The notes: generated by a model not told the origin, from the letters alone. Numbered from the stretch's first letter, positions 53,077 through 62,363 are shown. The stretch: 64,000 nt of DNA from Rossellomorea marisflavi (GCF_022170785.1 NZ_CP081870.1:670001-734000); one strand, 5' to 3'. Translations and numbers: made by a program.

Positions 53077-54462
53077 ATGAATAAACAACAGTCAAACCAA
53101 GTACGCATCGAGTTGAAACAGCAGTTTCCTCTGACCATAAAACGAATCGGGATCAACGGGGAAGGAGTCGGCTTCTTTAAACGGAAGATCGTCTTCGTAC
53201 CAGGAGCCCTGCCAGGCGAAGAAGTCGTCGTGGAAGTCACCAAGGTCCATCCGAAATTCACCGAAGCCCGCGTGAAAAAGATCCGCAAAGCGTCACCCCA
53301 GCGCACGAAAGCACCGTGCCCAGTATACGAACAGTGCGGTGGATGCCAGCTTCAGCATCTTGAATATCAAGGACAGTTGGACGCTAAACGCGATATCCTG
53401 ATCCAGTCCCTCGAGCGCCACACGAAGCTCAATCTCGATGAGCTCGATATCCGCCCGACAATCGGGATGGATAATCCGTGGCACTACCGCAACAAAAGCC
53501 AGTTCCAGGTCGGGACCCAAGACGGTAAAGCCATCGCCGGCCTCTACAGCATGAACTCCAACAAGCTCATCGACATCGACGAGTGCATCGTCCAGCATCC
53601 GCTGACGAACAAGGTCACAACGGAAATCATCCGCATCATCAATGATTTCAAGATCCCGGTCTATGACGAAAAGCAGAAGCGCCAGATCATCAAGACGATC
53701 GTCACACGCGTAGGATTCGAAACGGGACAGGTCCAGGTCGTACTTGTCACAACAGAAAAGAAGGTCCCGCAAAAGGATCTCCTCGTCCAAGAAATCAGCA
53801 AGCGCCTGCCGGAAGTCGTCTCCATCGTCCAAAATATCAATCCGAAGAAGACGTCCCTGATCTTCGGTGATCAGACGATTAACCTTCAAGGTAAGGATAG
53901 CATCAAAGAACGCCTGGACGAGTTCACGTATGAACTCTCAGCCCGCGCCTTCTTCCAGCTCAACCCGATCCAGACGAGCAAGCTTTACGGCGAAGCCAAG
54001 AAAGCCGCCGCCCTCACCGGCAACGAAAAAGTCGTCGACGCGTACTGCGGCGTCGGCACCATCGGCCTCTGGCTCGCAGACGGCGCCAAAGAAATCCGTG
54101 GAATGGACGTCATCAAAGAAGGAATCGACGACGCCAAAAAGAACGCCAAAGCATCCGGCGTCAACCACGCCGACTACTACGTCGGCAGCGCTGAAGACCT
54201 CATGCCCAAATGGAAACAAGAAGGCTGGCGCCCCGACGTCGTCGTCGTCGACCCCCCAAGGGTCGGCTGCGACCGCAAATTCCTCGATACCATCAAGGAA
54301 GTCAAACCGAAGCGTTTTGTGTATGTGTCGTGTAATCCGTCCACGCTTGCGAAGGACATCGACTATTTGAAGCGTGACTATCGCGTTGAGTATTTGCAGC
54401 CGGTTGATATGTTTCCGCAGACGGCACATGTTGAGGTAGTAGCAAAACTAACATTAAAATAA
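53077..54462 (+). CDS. yfjO: 23S rRNA uracil-C5 methyltransferase (RlmCD/RumA type, YfjO)
   Basis: 461 residues. TRAM domain at about 16-75, Fe-S cysteines [14 protein letters not shown] (about 79-92) plus a later Cys (DIDECIVQH), SAM motif [26 protein letters not shown], and the catalytic [14 protein letters not shown]. Methylates U747 or U1939 type positions of 23S rRNA. The AGATG context shows only a weak ribosome site, so it is probably coupled to yfjP. Confidence 0.92.
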   Translation: MNKQQSNQVRIELKQQFPLTIKRIGINGEGVGFFKRKIVFVPGALPGEEVVVEVTKVHPKFTEARVKKIRKASPQRTKAPCPVYEQCGGCQLQHLEYQGQLDAKRDILIQSLERHTKLNLDELDIRPTIGMDNPWHYRNKSQFQVGTQDGKAIAGLYSMNSNKLIDIDECIVQHPLTNKVTTEIIRIINDFKIPVYDEKQKRQIIKTIVTRVGFETGQVQVVLVTTEKKVPQKDLLVQEISKRLPEVVSIVQNINPKKTSLIFGDQTINLQGKDSIKERLDEFTYELSARAFFQLNPIQTSKLYGEAKKAAALTGNEKVVDAYCGVGTIGLWLADGAKEIRGMDVIKEGIDDAKKNAKASGVNHADYYVGSAEDLMPKWKQEGWRPDVVVVDPPRVGCDRKFLDTIKEVKPKRFVYVSCNPSTLAKDIDYLKRDYRVEYLQPVDMFPQTAHVEVVAKLTLK

Positions 54463-54472
54463 CTTTTTTTAA

Positions 54473-54511
54473 TAACAAGAACCCAAAACGGTTCTTGTTA
54501 TTTTTTTACTC
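54473..54511 (+). terminator. Terminator after yfjO
   Basis: AACAAGAACC / GGTTCTTGTT stem with TTTTTT. Confidence 0.92.
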
Positions 54512-54611
54512 CAAATCACCCGTAAATGATATCGTATAAATAAAAACTTCCACAACCTGAAACCTTCCTCCCCCAACCAACCCACTAATAAGTATAAAGG
54601 GGGCAAACCAG

Positions 54612-55151
54612 ATGGATGCAAAAGACCAGCGGCTGGTCAAGAAGGCGATCAAGGGCAATAAGGCGGCCTTTGAGAGGCTGCTTCAGCAGCATTATGAACG
54701 GATTTACCGGACGGCGTTTTTGTATGTGAATAATGAAGAGGATGCGCTGGATGCAGTGCAGGAGGCGTCATTCAAGGCGTTTACATCGATCCATTCCTTG
54801 AAGCAGCCGGAGTATTTCCTCACCTGGTTCACGAGGATCGTCATTCGGTGTGCGGGTGATCTGTATCGTCGGAAGAATAAAGTGGTTCCGTTGAGTGATG
54901 AGATTCTATCCAATCTGCCGGGTCACGCAGACCCAGATCTGGAAGAGTCCGAGCAGCTTCTTGATGCGATCGGTCATTTACGAGAGGGTTATCGAACAGC
55001 TATCATTCTTTTCTATTATCATGATTACCCGATCAAGCTGATCAGCGAGATGATGGACATTCCGGAGAATACGGTGAAGACGAATCTGAGCAGGGGCCGA
55101 GCAGAACTGAAGAAGCTCTATCAGGATGAGGAGGACAAGTGCCATGGATAA
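54612..55151 (+). CDS. ECF-type RNA polymerase sigma factor
   Basis: 179 residues after AAAGGGGG. Region 2 is FERLLQQHYERIYRTAFLYVNNEEDALDAVQEASFKAFTS; region 4 is YRTAIILFYYHDYPIKLISEMMDIPENTVKTNLSRGRAELKK. It overlaps the DUF4179 gene by eight bases, the usual sigma/anti-sigma arrangement. Probably responds to cell-envelope stress. Confidence 0.93.
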   Translation: MDAKDQRLVKKAIKGNKAAFERLLQQHYERIYRTAFLYVNNEEDALDAVQEASFKAFTSIHSLKQPEYFLTWFTRIVIRCAGDLYRRKNKVVPLSDEILSNLPGHADPDLEESEQLLDAIGHLREGYRTAIILFYYHDYPIKLISEMMDIPENTVKTNLSRGRAELKKLYQDEEDKCHG

Positions 55152-56541
55152 CAAGAAGGTGAAAGCAGCGGTGGAGCAGATTCCGGTGCCGAAGGAGAAA
55201 GTGTTCAACGCCATTTCAGAAGGGTTGAACCAAGCCCGGCCAAAGAAGAAGCGAAAGGTAGCCACCGGGTTGACGGCTGCAGTTGCTCTTGTGGGGATTA
55301 CACTCGGAACGGGTTTTGTGAATCCGACGATGAACAGCGTGTTGGCCAGTGCGCCGCTCATCGGGGGGATCTTCCAGCAGTTCAATGATAAAACCGGAAT
55401 GGAACTTGCTCATCAGCAGGCGGTGACGGAGCTTGATCAGTCCATGACGAAGAACGGGGTAACGGTGAAACTGACCAGCGCCTATTTTGACGGTGTAGCG
55501 GTGTCGATTACGGGATTTGTGGATGATGGCGTGGAGAAGGGGCAGAATGAGCCCGGGGAAGTGAGCTTTGATGTCAACTACGGTGACGGGCAGGGGGATC
55601 GTGATTCGTGGTTGAGCGATCGTTCCAGTACCGTCAAGAAAGTGAAGGGCGGGTATGACTTCCAGTGGAAGATGAACTATCCGTACGAAACCATCGACGA
55701 GAATGAGATTCTTCCCGTCACGATCCATTCCATCAATGGCGTCAAAGGAGAGTGGACGTTCGACGTGCCTCTTCAGCAGGAGGAGATCATGCGGACGGCA
55801 CTTGACCAGAGTCATGAGTACAAACAGGATGGCGTCACCTTCCATCTGAAAGAAATCCTGACGGGCAAGGCGAGTTCGTTCCTTGTATATGAAACGGTTC
55901 AGAAATATAAAGACGATGATATACGGATTAAAAAGGCAAGGGATGAAGACGGCAAGGTATACGGTTTCGGCAATCCGACCGTACTGAGCGAGTCCCAGGA
56001 AGAAGACGGGTACCACCGGACGCTTCGCGTGGAGATGACGAAACCGGCTTCGGCCATCGATTCCCTTACGTTCTATCCTCAGGTGGATGTAGCCGATCCG
56101 AAGGTGGAGCAGCTGCTGGATCAAGACGGCTTCACACTCAAGAGTGAACGGCTTGGACTGAAGGTGCAGGTGAACGAAATAACAGAGCGCGGTGATCAGG
56201 TGGTCTTGGATTATCAGCTGCTCGGTCTTCCTGCAGACTTGAGCTCGGACCGACTTGAACTGCTGGAAAACAATCTTCAATATGAGCTGATGTTGGTGGA
56301 TCAGGATTATCTTGATAAGATTGATCCTGACAATCCTGTCCCGCCTAAACATCACGGTATCCGCAAAAACACAGTGAAAACGATCGAAGGGAAGACCGCT
56401 CACTTCCAATCCACATTTGAGTTGGATGGAGAAGAGCCGTTCAAGAATTTTACACTGGAGAATACGGTACTTCAGTTTGATTTCTCCAATTTTGTTTCGG
56501 CTAAAGAGTTGAAGCCTTTTGAAATCAATTTAAACAACTAA
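55144..56541 (+). CDS. DUF4179 protein, likely membrane anti-sigma partner
   Basis: 465 residues. Short cytoplasmic N-terminus with EQIPVPKEKVFNAISEGL, one membrane helix (about 43-60, TGLTAAVALVGITLGTGFV), then a large extracytoplasmic part beginning with MNSVLASAPLIGGIFQQFND, the DUF4179 hallmark. Such proteins follow ECF sigma factors in Bacilli and likely hold them inactive; the outer domain would be the sensor (inference). Confidence 0.88.
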   Translation: MDNKKVKAAVEQIPVPKEKVFNAISEGLNQARPKKKRKVATGLTAAVALVGITLGTGFVNPTMNSVLASAPLIGGIFQQFNDKTGMELAHQQAVTELDQSMTKNGVTVKLTSAYFDGVAVSITGFVDDGVEKGQNEPGEVSFDVNYGDGQGDRDSWLSDRSSTVKKVKGGYDFQWKMNYPYETIDENEILPVTIHSINGVKGEWTFDVPLQQEEIMRTALDQSHEYKQDGVTFHLKEILTGKASSFLVYETVQKYKDDDIRIKKARDEDGKVYGFGNPTVLSESQEEDGYHRTLRVEMTKPASAIDSLTFYPQVDVADPKVEQLLDQDGFTLKSERLGLKVQVNEITERGDQVVLDYQLLGLPADLSSDRLELLENNLQYELMLVDQDYLDKIDPDNPVPPKHHGIRKNTVKTIEGKTAHFQSTFELDGEEPFKNFTLENTVLQFDFSNFVSAKELKPFEINLNN

Positions 56542-56545
56542 ATTC

Positions 56546-56580
56546 CAGGGGTGTGCCATTCAAATCGGCACACCCTTTTT
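56546..56580 (+). terminator. Terminator of the ECF operon
   Basis: GGGTGTGCC / GGCACACCC stem followed by TTTTT. Confidence 0.92.
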
Positions 56581-56660
56581 CTGTTTATTTGATTTATAGA
56601 TTTGATTGAAATTTCTGATCCTAATGGTAAAATGGATTAAAATCCCAATGGAGTAATTCA

Positions 56661-56903
56661 AATGTGGTGGATAAAAAACATCTTCAGCTATTCTTGGAGA
56701 GTCAAACTTATCCATCATCGTCTCCTGGGGTCTGCTTGAATGGGCTTTTTTGGCTTTCTGGGAGAACAGAAGTGTGAGTGTTCTACTCCTAGTCTGTTTG
56801 ATTGGAAGTTTCATCTGTTTCCTGATTGGCAGGAAGTACGTGCGGGAAGAATTGATGACCCTCACCCTCCCGGACAACATAATAGTAAGGATGTGCAGTA
56901 GAT
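56661..56903 (+). pseudogene. Possible remnant of a small membrane-protein gene
   Basis: An ATG at 56661 opens a short frame (MWWIKNIF) that stops near 56740. A second + frame without a good start, from about 56675, encodes a hydrophobic stretch WGLLEWAFLAFWENRSVSVL then VCLIGSFICFLIGRKYVREEL, ending at 56903. The two would join by a frameshift. Low certainty; the opposite-strand frame here looks worse. Confidence 0.3.
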
Positions 56904-56904
56904 A

Positions 56905-57402
56905 ATGAGTGAAACAACGGAACTTCCTATACGCCGCAGCGGGATTGCGGCTGTTTTAGTAAAGAAAGTGGATGGAGAGGATCGCGTGCTCCTTCTGAAG
57001 CGGGCATCCCGGACCTTGAATGGAGCGTGGTGCTACATCGGCGGCGGAATCGAGCCGGGTGAAAAGGCATGGCAGGCGGCCAAGCGCGAAATCTGGGAAG
57101 AGACGGGGATCGACATCCGGACGTTGTATACAGGGAACACATTCGATCAGTTCTACTCCCCTGCAACGAATGACATTTACATGGCGCCGGTGTTCGTCGG
57201 GTTTGTGGAGGACGATCAGGACGTGATGCTGAACAGGGAGCATAGTGAGTATGAGTGGCTCCGTTTCCACGATGCTATGGAGCGGGCGACGCTGCCCGGG
57301 AATGATGTGGTGCTCGCGTTTGTAGAGAAGCACTTTGTGAAGAAGGCACCTGTGGAGTGGTTGAGAATGGAGTTGGCCGGGCAGGTGATGGGAAATTACT
57401 AG
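56905..57402 (+). CDS. Nudix hydrolase
   Basis: 165 residues. Nudix box GGGIEPGEKAWQAAKREIWEETGI (about 47-70). N-terminal SGIAAVLVKKVDGEDRVLLLKRA is usual for MutT-like proteins. Confidence 0.9.
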   Translation: MSETTELPIRRSGIAAVLVKKVDGEDRVLLLKRASRTLNGAWCYIGGGIEPGEKAWQAAKREIWEETGIDIRTLYTGNTFDQFYSPATNDIYMAPVFVGFVEDDQDVMLNREHSEYEWLRFHDAMERATLPGNDVVLAFVEKHFVKKAPVEWLRMELAGQVMGNY

Positions 57403-57412
57403 CAAGAAGACA

Positions 57413-58258
57413 GTGATGATCACAGCTAGTGTTCTTATCGTTCTCATCGCTGGACTGATGATCTATTGGTTCTATTTTAAAGAAGATCGGTTCACCTTCC
57501 GGGTCGGACAGGTGGAGTTTGCCGTAGAGAACCATTCGACTGCCAGCCGGAGTTCCATCAAAGACGAGGTGACCCATGCCTATGAAGCGATCATGGGGGA
57601 AGTGAAGGGGGACTACAATCCTGCCTCGCCGATTTCCTTAGAATTTCACAATAAAAAAGATATCTCATTCTCTACACGGGACGAGGTGGTACTGTTCAAG
57701 GATCAGGGCCATTTCCTGACGGTCCATGAGCTCTCCCATGCGCTTCTGTGGGGTAAGGAAGAGCAGGATGACCGGGGTTACTGGGCACTTGAGGGGCTTG
57801 CCATCCATCTTCAAACGGAATACGGTGACCCCGTGTATCCGAATTATGACGTTTCCCCCCACGCGATTATGAATGTGGTGAAAGAAGAAGGGATGATGAT
57901 TCCCCTGACGAAACTTTGCGGAACGTCCATGAGCCGGATGCTGTTTCAACCCTCCTTGGAAAGTGGGGGAGCATCTCGGTCCCTGCAGTGGATCTCCTAT
58001 ATCGAGTCGGCTTCCTTTGTTTCATATCTCATCGATGAGTTCGGAATGGAAGAGTTCGAGAAGGTCTTTAATGAAAAAGACTCGCTACAGCAGATGAAAG
58101 AGGTCTATGGGAAGGACGCGGCAGAGCTTGAGGAAGAGTGGCTTGCTTATATTGATCAGGAATCCTATAAGCTGAGCGAGCGGGAACAGAAGAAGGTACC
58201 TGGATTGGAGAAGCGAAGATCGTATTTTGGAGAGATTGATGAGCGTTACATACATTGA
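57413..58258 (+). CDS. Membrane-anchored zinc metalloprotease-like (HExxH) protein
   Basis: About 281 residues; GTG at 57413 or ATG at 57416, with no strong ribosome site. N-terminal helix (VLIVLIAGLMIYWFYF) then an extracytoplasmic domain with HFLTVHELSHALLWG (HExxH zinc motif) and GYWALEGLAIHLQ with the downstream Glu, the arrangement of gluzincins of the MA-like group. No signal cleavage site is obvious, so it is probably anchored. Target unknown. Confidence 0.75.
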   Translation: MMITASVLIVLIAGLMIYWFYFKEDRFTFRVGQVEFAVENHSTASRSSIKDEVTHAYEAIMGEVKGDYNPASPISLEFHNKKDISFSTRDEVVLFKDQGHFLTVHELSHALLWGKEEQDDRGYWALEGLAIHLQTEYGDPVYPNYDVSPHAIMNVVKEEGMMIPLTKLCGTSMSRMLFQPSLESGGASRSLQWISYIESASFVSYLIDEFGMEEFEKVFNEKDSLQQMKEVYGKDAAELEEEWLAYIDQESYKLSEREQKKVPGLEKRRSYFGEIDERYIH

Positions 58259-58361
58259 GTAGGGGGATGGGTGCTATAAAAATGGTAAGATCACTCATGG
58301 AAAATAGTAAATCTCATATCATAGAAAACTTCAGGGAAAGGACCTTGATGAGGGTGATAGC

Positions 58362-58649
58362 ATGTATTTTGTATTGATTTCGTCCTTTCTATTATTCTCT
58401 CTTTTAACCGGATATACAGGCTACCAAGGGGAATGGGTGTACTGTGCGATATTCGGGGTATTCTCCATCATCATCCTGGGGGCGACGGTCCGGCGTTATC
58501 ACTCAAACTCTAAGAGAACATCCAAAAAGGATTCTACTTATTGGGACTGCGTGGATTGTGCGTATCTTGGTGACTGTGTGCCGGTACCAAGGGGAGTAGG
58601 GAAGCATGTGGGTGGAGGCGATTGCTGTGGATTTGACTGCACACCTTAA
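58362..58649 (+). CDS. Small membrane protein with Cys-rich tail
   Basis: 95 residues. Two N-terminal helices (about 3-20 and 26-43), a basic linker, then a cysteine cluster CVDCAYLGDC ... GGGDCCGFDCTP. It overlaps the DUF2085 gene by 44 bases. The Cys-rich tail could bind metal. Family not recognised. Confidence 0.65.
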   Translation: MYFVLISSFLLFSLLTGYTGYQGEWVYCAIFGVFSIIILGATVRRYHSNSKRTSKKDSTYWDCVDCAYLGDCVPVPRGVGKHVGGGDCCGFDCTP

Positions 58650-58980
58650 ATCCACGCTCTACGGGTTCTTCCGCACGGTGCCCTGTCATCGGAGGGAAGA
58701 GCGATGTTTTCATATCGGAGGGGAAGCCATGCCGATCTGTTCCAGATGCCTGTTCATCCTGATCGGCATGCTGTTTCTCCCCCTTTTCCTGATTTACCCC
58801 CTGCCCATCTACATCGGGTTTGTCCTGCAGGTGCCCATGGTGCTGGATGGGTGGACTCAGCTCAAACGGTGGAGAACCAGTACCAATGCCCTTAGGAGTG
58901 CAACGGGTTTGATGAGTGGGTTGGGGCTCTCCATGGGGATAGCAGGACTTTTTTGGTCCATCATTGCGTGGTTGCCGTAA
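58606..58980 (+). CDS. DUF2085 membrane protein
   Basis: 124 residues. CHRREERCFHIGGEAMPICSRCLFILIG is the DUF2085 signature (C-H-R ... C-x-R-C), followed by two to three helices and LDGWTQLKRWRTSTNALRSATG. Cysteine-histidine pattern suggests metal binding at the membrane. Function unknown. Confidence 0.85.
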   Translation: MWVEAIAVDLTAHLKSTLYGFFRTVPCHRREERCFHIGGEAMPICSRCLFILIGMLFLPLFLIYPLPIYIGFVLQVPMVLDGWTQLKRWRTSTNALRSATGLMSGLGLSMGIAGLFWSIIAWLP

Positions 58981-59008
58981 TACAACTAAAGAGAATCCGA
59001 GGTGCACG

Positions 59009-59596
59009 ATGAATACCATCATCTATTTGATCAGACATGGCGATTCCCCGAAGACGGGAGAAGTCGAACGCCTCAGGGGGCTGAGCGAAAAAGGACAGGC
59101 AGACGCCGAACGGGTGACGGAGCTCCTGAAGGACGAGGGGATCGATGTATTCGTCTCCAGTCCGTATAAGCGGGCCGTCCTGACGATCAAGGAGCTGGCT
59201 ACCCTGTCTGGAAAGGACGTACTGCTCTATGAGGAATTGAAAGAAAGGATGTTTTCTTCCGGGGTGAACCGGATGGCTGATGCGGAGCTGTATCCCCTTC
59301 TTGAGAAGTCGTTCAAGAATCCTCATTACTCCCTGCCTGGTGCAGAATCGAATGCCGGTTGTCAGGTGCGGGCCGTTGAAATTATCAGAGAGCTATTGCT
59401 CCTTCATCAGGGCGGCAAAATCGCCGTCGGTACCCACGGGGCAGTGATGACGCTCATGATGCAGCACTTCGACGAGAGGGTTGGACTGGACTTCCTGCTG
59501 GGGACATCGAAGCCTGATATTTACAAACTGACCTTTGACGGGGAAGAGCTGATTGAGGTAGAGAGGTTGTGGGATCCCGTCCCACGTACAAGCTGA
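59009..59596 (+). CDS. Histidine phosphatase (phosphoglycerate mutase-like)
   Basis: The ATG at 59009 has GAGGTG upstream. 195 residues. Catalytic LIRHGDSP (RHG), FVSSPYKRAVLT and GTHGAVMTLMM (second His). Small-molecule phosphatase. Confidence 0.9.
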   Translation: MNTIIYLIRHGDSPKTGEVERLRGLSEKGQADAERVTELLKDEGIDVFVSSPYKRAVLTIKELATLSGKDVLLYEELKERMFSSGVNRMADAELYPLLEKSFKNPHYSLPGAESNAGCQVRAVEIIRELLLLHQGGKIAVGTHGAVMTLMMQHFDERVGLDFLLGTSKPDIYKLTFDGEELIEVERLWDPVPRTS

Positions 59597-59622
59597 GGTG
59601 GAGGACGCCTCGGTTTTTTTGT
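59590..59622 (+). terminator. Terminator after the phosphatase gene
   Basis: GCTGAGG / CCTCGG stem followed by TTTTTTT. Confidence 0.75.
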
Positions 59623-59709
59623 TTTTTCAGAGAGCCGGCGGCATTTCATCTGGATGAATTATGATACAATTTTCCATATGAAGAACGGTAGCGAAAGGGA
59701 GGATCCATC

Positions 59710-61785
59710 ATGAAATCATTGGAGCTTATCGACAAAGCGAGGTCGGGGGACCGGACTGTCCTGAGGGAGCATAGGTGGCTGCAGTACCTTTACCTGACGA
59801 GAGAGCAGCACATCAATCTGGAGCAGATCACCTCCCTTGAGAGGATGCCGGTGAACCCAGTCCTTCCTTATGTGGAACGTACCTTGCTCGTGCTGAATGA
59901 AATGGATCTGCCGGAGAAGGAGAAGGGAATCATCGAGGAAGTGCTGGTGTGGTCGGAAGTGGCCAAGGGCGGTACGAAGCATCAGCGGAACGTCTGGGGG
60001 AAGAAGGGCTTCCAGCTCGATATCCACAATATAGGATCAGCACAGATTTATGCGGCGGAGCAGATGAGTCTTCCTCTTCACCTGCGGGATCTGGAGCGGG
60101 AGGAGCTCCTCTACACCCTGATCCTGACCCATGGGCTGATCGGTCAATTTATCCGAGGAGAGGTGCGCTACAAGCAGCTGCACCCCCTCATTCAGTGGAT
60201 GGATGAGCACAATGGAATCGGTGTGGATATGGAAGTGGTCCTGAAGAAACTCAATCAGTGCATCATCCAGGGAGTGTCGAATGAGATTTGGGAAGTGGTG
60301 AAGGACGAAGCAGATCAGATTGTTTCTTTCCTGATCGACGGAGAACGTTCAGTGGAAATGACGCTGAAAGCAAGGATTGAGCGACTTCGCCGGTCTTCGA
60401 TTGAAAATGGCGAGAATGTCGACCGTGAGTATGACCGATATATGGCGGATGCCAGGTTGAACGGGTATGTGGAAAGCTTCTTCAAGAAGACCGATCTGTG
60501 GTACGTCGAATCCGCCCTGAAGGAATTTACATTGGAAGAGTTCCTGAAGATCTTCCTCTTGATCTATCAAAAGGTGAATCCCCTCTCCGTACAGCATGTG
60601 AGCTTCGAGGCGTTCATGAAAGACATCTACTATGATTACAAAGGCCGGAAAACCATCAATCTGTATAAAAAGAGGATCATAGAATCGTATCTCAAAGAAT
60701 TCTCCCTTGAAGATCTCCTTCATGGGGAGAAGCCGGTCAATGAGCATGTGGAGCTAGAGGCTGAGCCCATGGACCTCTTGGGTCAGATCATCGGGGTCCG
60801 ATTCCGATATTCGGCAGCAGGGGAGAAGCTGATCGAATTCTGTCAGGAAGCAGAAAAGTCCCCTCACTATGAGCGGGCGACGATCCTCCTGTATGATTTC
60901 TTCGGCTTCAGGAAGGATGCCTTCGATCGCCTGCAGAACGAACACACCTATCTGTCCGACATGAATAGCGGGCAGGATCATAAGCGCATTATTTCAGACT
61001 TTGCCACGGGAACGCTGATGCTCGACATCGGCGCGGGTGGTGGTGTCATGCTTGATGTGTTGTCGGATGATCACCCGGAAGCCAATGTGGTCGGAATCGA
61101 CGTCTCCACCAACGTCATCGAAGAACTGACGAGGAGGAAAAACCGAGAGAACAAGCGATGGACCGTGCAACAGGCCGATGCCCTCGAGCTGAGGGCCCAT
61201 TACGAGCCGGGGTCCGTCGACACCATCGTCTTCTCCTCGATCCTCCATGAAATGTTCTCGTATATCCCGTACGAGGGGAAGAAGTTCAATCATGACGTGA
61301 TCATCCAGGCGCTGAGAAGTTCGTTCGAAGTGCTCGGCGAAGGCGGCCGGATCATCATCAGGGACGGGATCATGACGGAGCCGAAGGATGCTTACCGCAC
61401 AATCGAATTCAAGGACGAAAACGGGCACGCATTCTTCAAGCGGTACGCCCATGATTTCAAGGGGAGGAAGCTGGATTACGAATTCCTCCAAGACGGAAGG
61501 ATCAAGCTCCCGGTCAATGATGCCATGGAATTCCTCTACACGTATACGTGGGGCGAAGAAGCCTATCCCCATGAAGTGCAGGAGCAATTCGGCTACTACA
61601 CGCCATCCGAGTTCAAGGGGGCCATCAAGGAAGCCTTGGGAGATGAGGCGAAAATCGTTGCGTTCAAGCATTATCTCCAGGACGGGTATGAGGAGTTCCT
61701 CGCTCCCAAGGTGACGGTGCGGGATGAGGCGGGGGTCGAGGAGCTGCCGGATAGTACGTGCTTCATAGTAGTTGAAAAGCATTAA
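59710..61785 (+). CDS. Large protein with helical N-terminal domain and C-terminal SAM methyltransferase
   Basis: 691 residues, GGGAGG upstream. Residues 1-430 are all helical with no motif I recognise. Residues 430-691 form a class I methyltransferase: GTLMLDIGAGGGVMLDVLS (motif I), VVGIDVSTNVIEEL, VQQADALEL, IVFSSILHEMFSYIP and LGEGGRIIIRDGIM. The long N-terminal part probably recognises the substrate. Last gene before the AT-rich block. Confidence 0.78.
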   Translation: MKSLELIDKARSGDRTVLREHRWLQYLYLTREQHINLEQITSLERMPVNPVLPYVERTLLVLNEMDLPEKEKGIIEEVLVWSEVAKGGTKHQRNVWGKKGFQLDIHNIGSAQIYAAEQMSLPLHLRDLEREELLYTLILTHGLIGQFIRGEVRYKQLHPLIQWMDEHNGIGVDMEVVLKKLNQCIIQGVSNEIWEVVKDEADQIVSFLIDGERSVEMTLKARIERLRRSSIENGENVDREYDRYMADARLNGYVESFFKKTDLWYVESALKEFTLEEFLKIFLLIYQKVNPLSVQHVSFEAFMKDIYYDYKGRKTINLYKKRIIESYLKEFSLEDLLHGEKPVNEHVELEAEPMDLLGQIIGVRFRYSAAGEKLIEFCQEAEKSPHYERATILLYDFFGFRKDAFDRLQNEHTYLSDMNSGQDHKRIISDFATGTLMLDIGAGGGVMLDVLSDDHPEANVVGIDVSTNVIEELTRRKNRENKRWTVQQADALELRAHYEPGSVDTIVFSSILHEMFSYIPYEGKKFNHDVIIQALRSSFEVLGEGGRIIIRDGIMTEPKDAYRTIEFKDENGHAFFKRYAHDFKGRKLDYEFLQDGRIKLPVNDAMEFLYTYTWGEEAYPHEVQEQFGYYTPSEFKGAIKEALGDEAKIVAFKHYLQDGYEEFLAPKVTVRDEAGVEELPDSTCFIVVEKH

Positions 61786-61829
61786 GCATCAAACATCAAC
61801 TCAAGCTAAAACCTTCCCTTAGGGGGACG

Positions 61830-61866
61830 TGGAGCTGTTGTCCTTAACTGGATAACAGCTTTTTTA
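61830..61866 (+). terminator. Terminator after the large methyltransferase
   Basis: AGCTGTTGTCC / GGATAACAGCT stem followed by TTTTTT. Marks the end of the normal-composition chromosome before the AT-rich cluster. Confidence 0.88.
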
Positions 61867-62010
61867 TTGAATTTTAATATTATATCCTTTGATGCATTAC
61901 TTTATTTCTCACTAGATAAAAAGTCTCTTGTTTCGGTAAAAATGGTCTATTTGAATTTTGAGTATATATTACTAATTTTTACATAAATAGGATTTTGTCC
62001 ATTTTTTAGA

Positions 62011-62038
62011 TTGATTTAGGATGATTATGTCTGATAAA
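62011..62038 (+). promoter_or_regulatory. Candidate promoter of the AT-rich peptide cluster
   Basis: TTGATT (62011-62016) and GATAAA (62033-62038) with 16 bases between; four of six matches in the -10. About 70 bp before the peptide gene. The rest of 61867-62061 is AT-rich with no gene. Confidence 0.4.
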
Positions 62039-62061
62039 GTTGTCAAAAGAGTAAGAAAATT

Positions 62062-62087
62062 AAATTTACTTGATAGACCCTGTTGAA
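62062..62087 (+). repeat. Left arm of an inverted repeat flanking the peptide gene
   Basis: 26 bases, 24 of which are complementary to 62316-62341; the 15-base core ATAGACCCTGTTGAA is perfect. The arm sits just ahead of the ribosome site of the peptide gene. Confidence 0.88.
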
Positions 62088-62109
62088 AAATAGAAGAGGA
62101 GAGATTGTG

Positions 62110-62268
62110 ATGAGTATGAAAGAATTAGAACAAAAATTGAGTGCGCTAAAAATAAATGAGAATATCGATATTGAAAATGGTACAACCCCATCGTTTGAGA
62201 AAAAAGGTGGAAACGGCATTAATCTTGATTTAACACTTCTTGGTGGTTCTAGACCACGTTTGAGTTAA
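62110..62268 (+). CDS. Candidate RiPP precursor peptide, 52 residues
   Basis: The ATG at 62110 has AGAGGAGAG six bases upstream. The N-terminal half is a charged amphipathic helix (MSMKELEQKLSALKINENID), leader-like. Then a Gly/Ser/Pro/Thr hinge (GTTPSFEKKGGNG), and a C-terminal candidate core INLDLTLLGGSRPRLS with two arginines and Gly-Gly. It has no cysteine. It is followed by a fold-III PLP enzyme and an arginase-family protein with an added N-terminal domain, so arginine-to-ornithine conversion in the core is a plausible modification. Function is inferred from size and context only. Confidence 0.6.
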   Translation: MSMKELEQKLSALKINENIDIENGTTPSFEKKGGNGINLDLTLLGGSRPRLS

Positions 62269-62315
62269 CGTCTACCCTAATACTATTGCCTTGAAAAAAA
62301 AATAAAAAATACTTA

Positions 62316-62341
62316 TTCAACAGGGTCTATGAGGTAAATTT
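62316..62341 (-). repeat. Right arm of the inverted repeat flanking the peptide gene
   Basis: Inverted partner of 62062-62087 (core TTCAACAGGGTCTAT). It ends 22 bases before the ATG of the PLP enzyme. Together the arms enclose a 280-bp unit with only the peptide gene inside. No target duplication is obvious outside. Confidence 0.88.
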
Positions 62342-62363
62342 TATGTAACGGGGAGGCCATATT

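Noticed and set aside
54540-54611. Autoregulated ECF promoter before the sigma gene
   Set aside because: TGAAACCTT at about 54558 resembles an ECF -35, but no CGTA/CGTC -10 appears at the right distance.
55216-56409. 397-codon open frame on the minus strand
   Set aside because: Antisense to the DUF4179 gene; no ribosome site, and the + frame has clear domain signatures and coupling to the sigma factor.
58362-58649. Cys-rich small protein as the missing azole precursor
   Set aside because: It begins with two membrane helices, lacks a leader, and is about 50 kb from the azole enzymes.
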